A stretch of DNA of 64,000 nt from the NCBI GenBank assembly GCA_029204225.1, contig CM055100.1, positions 30,888,149-30,952,148 of the forward strand. The letters are read 5' to 3'. Positions 11,935 to 21,368 of the stretch are shown here, in pieces (the first letter of the stretch is position 1; each line of letters opens with the position of its first letter). Source of the DNA: Diphasiastrum complanatum (taxonomy: Eukaryota > Streptophyta > Lycopodiopsida > Lycopodiales > Lycopodiaceae). A program made the position numbers and the translations under genes. The notes beneath the pieces were generated by a model, which worked only from the letters and a program-made list of their open reading frames with translations, was not told the origin of the DNA and ran no database searches.

Positions 11935-12440
11935 CCTGCTGCGGCCCTGCTCCTGATCTGTGGTCTCCGCGACAATTGTCTCTCTGTTTACGACTTCACA
12001 TTGTCCTGTCCACGACATGCGGTCGGCCCACAACTGTCTGCAGCCTGCAACAACACATTTGCCTGCGAGCTGTCTGCGGGGCTTGCGGTGAGCCTGCGGT
12101 TTTTGAAAACCTGCCCACGGAGCTGCGATGCCTGCGCTACCGGCGGAGCCTGCCTGTGGCCTGCCAATCAACAACCTGCAGACCTGTCTACGGCGTGCGG
12201 ATCAATTTCAGCCCTGGTTGTCTATCTGCGACCTATCCTGTACCTACACCTGTCCGCTGATTTTTCTAGGCTCTATAGACCTGCGATGACCTGCCTACTG
12301 TACCTACGACCTGCCACGTGGCTTGCTAGGTCTGTTTGCAGCCAATCTACAGTCTGATGCCCATTTCCTTGGTGTGCTTGTGTTTTTCAGAACTGGGTGC
12401 GGCCTCCAAGTATGCCTACAACCTGTTTGCGACCTGCCTG
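11935..12440. repeat. GC-rich CCTGCGG / CCTGCNNCGG motif cluster
   Basis: Words such as CCTGCGG, CCTGCCTGCGG and GACCTGCCTA recur roughly every 20-40 bp over 500 bp in a locally GC-rich island in AT-rich surroundings. All three plus frames read through for a while because TAA/TAG are rare here, so the open readings are not good evidence of a gene. Confidence 0.5.
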
Positions 12441-12502
12441 CGGCATGGAATCAATCACAAATGCCAATAGAAAAGGTGATCATGGTAAAAGACGCATAGA
12501 TT

Positions 12503-12913
12503 GTGGTTGCCCACGCATCACCGCCACTGGAGGTAGACAAGCTAGTAGTCATTGAGAAGCCGGTATTTGAACCTACACCCATCTATGAGGATCCAGTACC
12601 AAAAGAGCAAGGTGAGGTTAGTGTTTTAGAAGGGCGTAGACACCCCAGATTCCTAGGACCGAAAAAAGAAAATATCGGCCTAGAAATTAAGAGAACCACG
12701 ACCAAAAACCGCAGGTTTAGGAAGGATATAGACCTAAATCTGAAGAGAGGGAATATTGACCTAGGTCAAGTCCTAGATACTTTGGTGGTAGGTGCTCGAG
12801 CCCCACTAAGCTTTCTTCACTTGGTTTTACGTTATTGTGCTTGTTATTATGGGATTATTTCTCTTATGCACTTATTTTCCCTTCCCTTGTGGGAGTTAGT
12901 TAGGATTACCTAG
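12503..12913 (+). CDS. Unrecognised open reading, doubtful gene
   Basis: About 136 codons without ATG at the beginning. The first 90 residues are charged (EKPVFEPTPIYEDPVPKEQG, then KRTTTKNRRFRKDIDLNLKR), the rest hydrophobic. I recognise no family. It could be the remnant of a retrotransposon gag-pol spacer; the low-complexity repeats on both sides favour that over a host gene. Confidence 0.2.
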   Translation: MVAHASPPLEVDKLVVIEKPVFEPTPIYEDPVPKEQGEVSVLEGRRHPRFLGPKKENIGLEIKRTTTKNRRFRKDIDLNLKRGNIDLGQVLDTLVVGARAPLSFLHLVLRYCACYYGIISLMHLFSLPLWELVRIT

Positions 12914-12929
12914 GAATATATTAGAAAAC

Positions 12930-13260
12930 CACTAGTTGGGCAAGCCTTATTGGTCATTAGGGTTAGGTTAATTTCAGATACTCTCTAGTTGGGGGAAGCC
13001 TTAGAGAGCTAACCTAGGACATTCCTTAGTTGGGGGGCTACCTTAAGAAACTAGTTTTAGGTCATTTTCTCTCTAGAAGGGTGAGCCTTAAAGGTTTTGT
13101 TGTGCAAGAGAACATAAGAATGGAGTGGATCAAACCCCACCCCACCACCACTATACTTCAATGTCTTTCAAAAACTCTTTCTCCTCTAGTTGGGTAGCCA
13201 TAGCGGAAGAGATAACCTAACCCTACTAGTTGGAAAGCCATAGTAGGAGTAAGAACCCTA
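12930..13260. repeat. Array of CTAGTTGGG-x-AGCC motifs
   Basis: ACTAGTTGGGCAAGCCTTA, CTAGTTGGGGGAAGCCTTAG, TTAGTTGGGGGGCTACCTTA, CTAGTTGGGTAGCCATAG and CTAGTTGGAAAGCCATAG occur at 45-100 bp spacing. The downstream sequence to 13800 is AT-rich with a poly-T run at 13683 and shows no gene. Confidence 0.55.
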
Positions 13261-13800
13261 AAAGACAACATTGGCGTCGTTGCCCCTCTATTCTCTCTCT
13301 CCTTGCATTTTTTGTTGCTACCTTTTTTCCTACTAGTGTTCTAACCTTATTTTTTGCAGATTCTGGACTCCATCTCATTCCCCTCATTCTCACACATAGC
13401 CATCATTTACGTAACGGGGGAGAAACCAAATCCCTTGGTTCAAAAATTAGGGTTTTATGGTCATTTATTTCATGTTTTGAATAAACTGCATGTATGCACA
13501 AGTACGAAACACAAATAACATACGCCTAGTCAATTTAAAAATACGTTGATTCTTATCTTTCGATATTTAGATAACATGATTCCTATATGCGTATTATTGT
13601 TTGATTCTCATGTTTTGATTCTTATACGTGGATTCTTATATGATTCTTTTGCATCTTGTTGCAGGTTATAAATGCACAGATGTTTTTTTTTTTTTTTGTT
13701 ATCACTGGTATGAAAGTCTAATTCTAATACACATTAAACTTTTGTAGTTGATTTTCGTTTTTCTACTTCATTTCAATTTATTAAGGTTTATTGTAATATA

Positions 13801-14052
13801 TTGTATGTTTACAAATATAGTAATCATGTCGGGGTCCGACAGTGGCGAGAGCTCAGAAGATTATGTTCGCTAACTCCCAAACAAAAAACACAATTGCAAA
13901 ATATGCTTAGCCAAGACCTCGAGAGTGGTACCTCACAAGCGGCCCCGGCTCCCGCCCCTACCGAAGAGTCATCCACGAATTTTTATTATGACATGGATCC
14001 TCAAGAGAACATAATCATTAGGGGAAATCTGGGCTCAAAATGGGCCCTTTAA
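13801..14052 (+). CDS. Unrecognised short ORF just left of the transposase
   Basis: 83 codons with the run SQAAPAPAPTEESSTNFYYD and no known motif. It lies about 370 bp before the first transposase exon, so it might be an upstream exon of that gene, but no splice pair convinced me. Confidence 0.2.
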   Translation: MYVYKYSNHVGVRQWRELRRLCSLTPKQKTQLQNMLSQDLESGTSQAAPAPAPTEESSTNFYYDMDPQENIIIRGNLGSKWAL

Positions 14053-14422
14053 GAAATTTCACTTTAGAGAGAGGTTACGTAGAGAGAGAATGCAAACTGA
14101 TAACTATTGGTCGCCGTTTTCCGAGTTTCCGGCCTTGCCCGACGTTTAATTAGTATGGTTAACTTCAGACAATAGTTATTTTAGCATGAGATGTAATAAT
14201 TTCTCTTCATGCTCGTTCCCAAATTCGGGACTAGAGCTTTAAGACTGAAAATCTTGTTGTGCTCAATGCAAAAACTGAAGCGGGAGAGACAAAACTTTTG
14301 AAATCACTGTATGCTTATAGTGAAATATGAGGCGGGACGATTTTTCAATGCGACATAAACATTACAAAAGTAAGGAATGCTAGATCTATTCATATTGATT
14401 TATTGTAGGTAGATTCATTTAC

Positions 14423-16708
14423 ATGATTGTAGCTTTAACAATGGCAATGTTCCATTTACATGTTGCTCTTCCGATGGAATGCACTCCAATTATTAAGAAA
14501 AATGCAAAAGTTGTAGAGAATGTTGGAGCAATAATTAGAGAATTGAGAATGAATAATCATATAAATATAGATTTGTGGGTGGATGGATCAATTTATCCTA
14601 ATGATCCAGCTACCAATTTGTGTCCAGATTTTAAGTCCGTAACTCATCTTCTCAGATATGTATGTAAAGGAAATAGCGGATTACTTGAATAATGTCAAAG
14701 GTTGCGTGATATTGGAATGCATAGCATATCTTGTGTGAATCAACAATTACAGTTTGCTAATCAACAATTGCTTCATTATGTGCAACACACTAGTGATGAA
14801 AACAATGCACTCAAGAATGTTATGTCAGAGTTGAATGCTACTGTCAGTACTCTTCGAGGATCAAACCAAAAAATGTTAGAATCCATGAAAAAGCTGCGAA
14901 TCGAGAGTTTAAAATCTGTTGTTGATCTAAAAGTTATCAGTAAGACAATGATGAAGAGAAAAAGAAAGAGAGTATTGATGAAAAATATTGATGACCTATC
15001 TACACATAGCGGCAATCAGAAAAAAAGAATCCGAGTATTCAAGTATGTTGTCATCTAAATTGTTTATTTGATTTGTATATGTCATTTAAGTTTGATTTGC
15101 ACTTGATAACATGGATTATTTATTTATTAAACATAATTTGAGTTTCATATGTTTGTTGCAGATCATGTTTGGTGGCAAAGAACTATTTAACAGATCGTTC
15201 ATGCATTGGATCATCTTTAAGTCATGTTTTACCAAGAAAGTCAGCAAAGGAAATGATAAAAAATGTTCAGTTTGAAAAAATGAAAAATAAAATTGTAGAG
15301 ACTGTTTTGATTAAGGTTCAATCATACTTGGATGCGAATGTGATACAAGGTGAATGTGATGTATCTGGAATTAGCATAAATGCTTATTCTACTTTTTTTA
15401 GAATAGTTAAAGAAGCTTTTTCCCAAGTGATGGTGAAGAAAATTAATCTTCTGCGTCCATATCGGGTAAGATTAGCTAGAAATTTTTATAATGACGGAAT
15501 GTTCAAAGTAGTTGGCCAACCACTTCATATAACTGAATTATACAAATCAAAATATGGTGAGCTCAATTACAACAATTGCAATAATATTGTCTTTGATATT
15601 GAAAATGTTAAAAAATACATTATTCGATTCTATAAACTAGACGAACATCAAGTAAATGGAAAGATCATTATTGTAATAAAATTGGATGAATCTGAAATCA
15701 TCAAGGGTCATAAGTTGGAACGTGTGAGTGTCACTTTGATGAACAAAATTTCAGATACATATGATCGAACGTTTAGTGTTCAATCGGAAAATCACATATG
15801 GTGGTTGGCGGCATTCCAGGTATATATTTCAATTTTCATTTAGAATATCTATATTAACAAATCATACCTTGTTAGTTTTTAATGACATGTCATGCATTAC
15901 TTGTTTCTCTACAGGTCTTGAAAGAGGACCATAAAATACTATCATGGATATTTTCAAGAACAAATTATGGCGAGATTATAAAGAGACATTTGGAGGGTGA
16001 AAAATTTACAGTCGAAAACCATGAAAGTTTTCAAATTCAATGGCACCTTGCAGGGGATTTGAAAACATTAAAATGTATGTATAATGTTTCTCATGGGGCA
16101 ACATCAAAGCATCCATGTCTTTATTGCATGAAGGATTGCTACAATATGAATTTGGGACGATCAACAAACACTAGCCCAACACGAGAAGCTGAAGATCCAA
16201 ATATGAAAAGTGTTGTGCCAATTCCATTAAAATATGTTCATATATGCACATTGCATGCTGAGGTTTGTATTATTATAAAACGCACCACATTTGTAAAATT
16301 TGTACATGATTGTTGGGGAAAAGACAACGTTACTCACTACATGGTGCTAATCTATATCATTATCTGGTACTTTTCTCATTCAGGCTTATATTTTTTTCTA
16401 CTGATGTAACTAATCAAAACTATTGTTTGTAGCACATCCTTCTTCATCATGCAACTTATTTTGCAAAGGAATATGGGAGCTTAAGTATCTGGTCATCACA
16501 AGGCATGGAAAAATCTCATTGGCAAGCAAGGGAAACATTTCATAGAGCAACAAATCATGGAGGACACAATTCAAGAAATAAATATTTAGTTCAACTTTTT
16601 CAGTGGTTTTACAGAAGAGCACAATTTAGATATCAAGCCAAAGACTTGCCAAGTATTATGATATTTCAAAAGGCATTCAAATTCATTACAAAAGAGAGAT
16701 CCTTGTAA
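14423..16708 (+). pseudogene. DDE-type transposase resembling the RAG1/Transib/CMC group, four exons, copy A
   Basis: Exons about 14409-15042, 15162-15819, 15915-16343 and 16433-16708; all introns are GT-AG (first donor GTATGT) and keep the frame. Exon 1 has a coiled coil (NQQLQFANQQLL...) and one in-frame TAA at 14690. Exon 2 has IIVIKLDESEI (candidate first catalytic Asp) followed by RVSVTLMNK. Exon 3 has WHLAGDLKTL (second Asp), then CLYC 20 residues on. Exon 4 has HILLHH (HX4H), then GSLSIWSSQGMEKSHW with the candidate catalytic Glu. RAG1 has the same order, Asp-Asp-CxxC-HX4H-Glu, with nearly the same spacing between second Asp and Cys and between HX4H and Glu. Relative to copy B about 130 residues are missing between TLHAE and the HX4H block. 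Superfamily placement is inference. Confidence 0.65.
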
Positions 16709-16735
16709 TATATCAAAAATCTTACAAAAAACTAT

Positions 16736-18197
16736 TTAATTATCATCATCAGCATCCTCTTCAAGATTCAAACGGATGGTATTGTCATGAAGGAATCTTT
16801 CATATGGATCCAAAAATTCTAAATTTTTCCTCTTGTTCATATCAATGTAACCCGAATAAAGGGCCATTGCAGATGGTCTTTTCGTAGTCTCATTGGGAGT
16901 ATAACCCAATATCTTAATAGCCAAATCTCTCTTCACAAAATTTATTTTATATGTTCCTCTTGCGTACTTGTGGCCTCCTAAACAAACTGATAATGATTTG
17001 ATGGCCATAATGACAATGGTTGCATATGGGTTATAAGATGAATGATATATACAAATCTCATTATTTTGAAAGTTTTTCAAATAATGAGATAAAGAAACAT
17101 CTTTTCTCTCGGCTGATACACCTTGGACGCCTCCATGTCTCATACCAAAGGCATCTATTTCAATAGCATCCTGTAAACGAGAAAAGAAAATAAATTTAGA
17201 ATGATACATAACACTGCAAACTAAATGAGAAAGCTGAACATATCAATACCAATAAAAAATAAGAAAACTGAACAATATCAATACCAATATAATATCTATT
17301 TACCAGATCATAATCATCGTAATCAACGACGTTTGCTCTGCTGATGTCATGTCCTCCGATGGCCTCTACATTTCCAGAGGGGATATATCTAGCCCTAGGG
17401 GAATATCTTTTTTGAAATTCCAAAAATTCCTCTTCTGTAGGCAAAGTTTTTTCATAGGCTTTAGATTTTTCAATCATGGCCTCCCAAGGCCTCATTGCCA
17501 GATCTTCAATTGCCATCTTTATCATAATCTATTTCACTTTCAAGGTCATCATTTGAGAAATCAACAATGTCAGAAAATTCTGATAAATTTTGAACAAAAA
17601 TTGAGAGAATTTCATCCTCTCTCAAATTCAATACATCTTCTATATCATTAAATGAAATATAACATTCATTATTTATAAAATATAAAGGAACGTCGAGTAG
17701 AGTTAATTGATTAACAGGAGATGCAGATGGAAGAGAATTAGAGAGGATTATAGAACGAGGGAGAAATTTTTGATAATCTGAAGCCATAGAAGCTTCAGCT
17801 TCAACCCCTTTATCAGTATCATCATTTACATCAACTGGAGCAGGTGCAGATGCTTCGATCAATGAAACAGTTGAAGATTCAACAGACTCATCATCTGAAA
17901 TTTTAGTAGATATGTAGAAGACAAAAGCCATTCCTTTGCTTAGAAGGCGACATATTCTTTTGTGGATATCCAGAGGATGGTTGGGAATGTACAAGGTCCT
18001 GAAAATGAACTAAACAAAAATTATCTATATCCAAAACAGGAGTACTAATAATCTGAGAAAAATTATCAAGATAAGAAATTAAATTTATAACGATTCTCAT
18101 AAACAAAATACTAGCAACTCTAATTTGTTAGATGGAATGTCACTGGCATTGAAAAATCCATAAGTTTGTCATCTGAGGCCATGGAGGAACTAGCCAT
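16736..18197 (-). pseudogene. Companion gene convergent to the transposase, function unknown, copy A
   Basis: Read on the minus strand. A likely ATG at 18197 (MASSSMASDD) is followed by exons at about 17998-17304 and 17170-16736, with consensus TTTTCAG and GTTTACAG acceptors. The long exon is acidic (DDESVESSTVS, LREDEILSIFVQNL) and has a frameshift near 17525. The last exon has DAIEIDAFGMRHGG, LGYTPNETTKRP, LYSGYIDMN and the terminal FLHDNTIRLNLEEDADDDN. Copy B retains the same C-terminal pattern and the CRLL/SDDE segment upstream. The stop lies 27 bp from the transposase stop, tail to tail. No Kelch repeats, PHD finger or other known domain is visible. Probably a transposition accessory protein. 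Confidence 0.6.
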
Positions 18198-18202
18198 ATT
18201 GA

Positions 18203-19650
18203 ATCCGATATCGGTTCAACGCGATAGATAGATATCGGTAGATGAATAAAGCAAAGTGCGCGTGCTGATCCAATATGGTAAGGCCGAGAATGAAATTCTC
18301 CAAAAAACACTCGTCGGAAGTGGCTGATATCGATTCAGCGCGCCTGAATGAATACGAGCATGCACAACAGGGATGGCGCGCGTCGATTCTTTATCGCGAG
18401 AATGAAAAAAAAAAATAAGAAGGCTAAAGATTTCAGAATAAAAGATCACGGAATCGAAATATGAAAAGTGGTGCAGATATTTATTGCCAATTCCTGTTGA
18501 TCACAGCCATACATTTGTCAAATAACGAATTGAGATTTACAGCCTATATTTATCCACCAATCAGAATGAGACAAATTTGTACCTACGCCGAAATACATTA
18601 TTAATCTATAACTAGATTTAATGAATCATCATTAGCCCTGATCCTAGAATCTGTACCTTCGTCGGAATACAGTAAATAGACAATCACTAGCCTTCTAGAA
18701 TAATCATTTAAAAAATTATAAACAAGTGATTAATGAATATCATTGAAAAATGTGTACGAGGAGTTACAATCTCTCGTCCTGTTTAAGCACCATAAAGACG
18801 AAATTTTTCATTTTGAGATAATGTTCATTCAAAACATTTTCATAAGTCTTTCATTATGCGTTCCAATATTATTTTTCTGCGTATGGGATATCGGATTAGC
18901 GCGCTTGGCAGACGATGTATTTGCTGCATTTGGACTGGACGCTATATGCATGATCAAAGCTTGAGTCGAAAGACTCTTCATACTGGCCAAAGTTATGCAA
19001 AATCTATCGAATCAAGTTTTGATCATTCATATTTCGTCCAGTATCAGATGGGCGCGTGAGAATACATACTCTGGTTTTCAAATGCTTTAAATGCGCGCTG
19101 ATTAGCTATCGGGTGAAAATTTGGCCTTTGGAACTTGGCCTCGCCTAAAAAAATTCTGGAAATCCTTTCTTATATTTAAAGCTTAACGTTGTCAATTTCA
19201 ACATTAAATGGTAGAAGTGTGACAGCATATTTTTGTAGCATTAATTGTAGATGTGACCATACTTTATTTGAAATTAATTGTGGTTGATTTGATATAGACT
19301 AATCATTTTCTTTTTAATTACTGATGGATATTTAGATTGATTTGATTGACAAGCCTCTGAGTAATCATCATCGTAATCTGAGCCTCGGACATCCAAACCA
19401 CTTGGAATCATTTCTGATTTTTTCTATATATACTGATCGACGATGCTAATTTTTTTTTGCTTATAGTTATTTGCATCCATGCGATATCGATTCAGCGCGC
19501 TCGAAAACAACTTTCTTCAATCCGTTACTACTCGCTCGTGCCCATCCGCTACCAACTAACGATTAGTTGAATTCAGGTATCGCTTCGACGCGTTCGACCT
19601 GAGGTCTGATCCTGAAATCAACATTATTGCGCGCTGATTCGCTACTACAC
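18203..19650. repeat. Series of ~75-bp hairpin modules sharing GATATCGATTCAGCGCGC / reverse complement
   Basis: Arms close to GATATCGGTTCAACGCG face reverse-complement arms such as GTGCGCGTGCTGATCCAATAT about 40 bp away. Modules start near 18207, 18325, 18887, 19480 and 19575; the 19038-19110 arms are partial. No protein is visible in 18.2-19.65 kb. Two further modules sit inside an intron at 21.2-21.37 kb. The arrangement is confined to copy A in this window. Confidence 0.6.
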
Positions 19651-19654
19651 AGTA

Positions 19655-20265
19655 ATGGCGCGGACCAAGCAGACATCACGGAGCATTCAGGTGGAATACC
19701 AATTTCAGGTGCGGGTTAGGAAAATCCACAACCACCACCTCGTCCACCACCACCTCCTCCTAGGCCAAGGGGCAGAGAAGAGACCCACCCTGGCTCAAGG
19801 ATATTCGAAAGCTTCTTAAGACAAATAATCTTCTGATTCCGAAATCTCACATACAGAGGTCCATCAGGCAGGTGACAAGAAGTCTATCTGCAGATGTGAG
19901 ATGGACGGTAATGCCAATTGAGGCGCTGCACACAGCATATGAGGATTTTCAGGTGAAATTTTTTTTCTGATACTATTGTTGCAGCTGTCCATGCCAAGAG
20001 GGTGACCATCATGCCCAAGGATTTCAACATTGTGTTTAGGCTTCGGGACACATATGACAAGCTTGTTGAATACTTTAGACCTGCTCCGTCCTCTCCTCCA
20101 AAACAAGATTCAAAGAGGAGAAAACGAAAGCAATCTCAACCAACCCGGCTTGTTATTCGTATACAGAGTGGGAGTGTTTCAAAGAAGAGGGGGTCTCTTG
20201 ACCCTCCATCTAAAACAAGGGATTTTTCCAAGCCATCTCTTCTAAATACTCAGACTTTCTTCTAG
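19655..20265 (+). pseudogene. Histone H3-like domain protein, frameshifted, copy A
   Basis: ATG 19655 opens MARTKQTSRSIQ, matching the start of the H3 tail (A1 R2 T3 K4 Q5 T6, R8 kept; A7 and K9 changed to Ser). A 73-bp GT-AG intron (19691-19763) joins it to DIRKLLKTNNLLIPK, equivalent to the H3 alpha-N and L-I-x-K segment, then IQRSIRQV (H3 alpha-1), VRWTVMPIEALHTAYE (H3 loop 1 and alpha-2) and HAKRVTIMPKD, identical to H3 loop 2. Between ALHT and HAKRV the spacing equals canonical H3 with no gap once the T8 tract at 19959-19966 is treated as one base too long. The central tail (H3 residues about 13-45) is absent. After the fold comes a basic linker (SKRRKRKQSQ). The divergence and linkage argue against a host H3 gene. 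Confidence 0.85.
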
Positions 20266-21054
20266 GCATTCTCCTCCTAGTTCTCCTCCTAAGTCTCCTT
20301 CTTTTCCTCCCACTCCATCTTTAACTTCTCTTGCTAAATCTTCCTCTCCTAATAAATCTCCACTTCCTAAATCTCCTCCTCCTAAACCTATAAATATTAG
20401 TTCCCCTCCTCCTGTTCTTGGAAGCGATTTAGATGATTTTGTTAGTGTAAAGGTAGAATCAATTTTGAGTGACAATTCTTTATGTGGTTTATCAGTATTA
20501 CTTCCGTCACCTCTTACACTTGCCTTTGTAAATACTCCTCAATATGTACAATATGACCAATTGTTAAACATGTATCTTAAAGGTTTAGGTCCTCGATACA
20601 GTTTTAAGATGCCGAAAACCAATGCTGGTCTCCCCCTTTCTAGTTTAGATACTGGTGAATTAGAAAGTAGGGATAAAATGCTAGGGAAAATGTAGGAGGT
20701 GGGGCAATTCAGTATTGGATGGAGTTCTTCTAAACCCCATTGTTTATAGATGTTGCATTGTTTTCCCTTCAATTCATGGCTGCATTTGATTTCTCTAATT
20801 TCAAAAGTCTGCATGATGATATGCTCCAATACGTCAGACTGGGGACTCCAATTCTCGTGCTGCCATACATAACAAAGTAAGTGTTTATTTTTCAGATCTT
20901 ATTTTATTGAATTTTTCATATGAATTTTGATTTCACATTGATTCTCATAAATTTATTGTTTTCTATTTCAGTGATCATTGGAGCTTATATGTGTTGTCCG
21001 TGTACGTCAATGATGAGGGTGTGTGTAATCCAGTTTGTTTAAAGATGAACTTTG

Positions 21055-21056
<2 letters not shown>

Positions 21057-21092
<36 letters not shown>
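21057..21092. repeat. (AC)n microsatellite inside the protease gene
   Basis: About 18 AC units followed by A9 interrupt the protease exon after the HWSL block. Confidence 0.95.
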
Positions 21093-21097
<5 letters not shown>

Positions 21098-21202
21098 AAA
21101 AATTGCCAGGACCCATATATAGAAAATATTGGAACTCTTTCCAGTACCAAATGCAAAAGCATATTTGCAGCTGAAAATGGTTGATGCAGAGGTATAAATT
21201 TT

Positions 21203-21368
21203 TCAATATCGGTTCGACGTGCCCTTGTAGTTATTGTTTGGTTTATTTTCACTACGTGCGCGTTGATCCGATATTCAATCAAATTTTTTTTTTTTATATC
21301 GGTTCGACGCGCGCTTGTTTCCATTGTAGATTTTATTCTTACATCTTGCGCATTGATCCAATATCTCA
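21203..21368. repeat. Two tandem hairpin modules in an intron (ATATCGGTTCGACG...)
   Basis: ATATCGGTTCGACGTGC ... GTGCGCGTTGATCCGATAT and ATATCGGTTCGACGCGC ... TTGCGCATTGATCCAATAT are two successive ~72-bp inverted repeats placed between the A9 tract and the acceptor at 21393. They belong to the set at 18.2-19.65 kb. Confidence 0.75.

Noticed and set aside
11655-12357. Cys-rich plus-strand readings (possible secreted Cys-rich peptide)
   Set aside because: Cysteines follow from the CCTGCGG repeat; overlapping frames are equally open and equally Cys-rich.
16736-18197. Companion gene as a RAG2 homologue
   Set aside because: Position is RAG2-like, but no Kelch-type GG or Trp/Tyr repeat pattern and no PHD finger is visible.
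19655-20265. Ordinary host histone H3 gene or its simple processed pseudogene
   Set aside because: It has an intron after codon 12, lacks most of the tail, is diverged in the fold and is followed by a linker and protease in an element seen twice.
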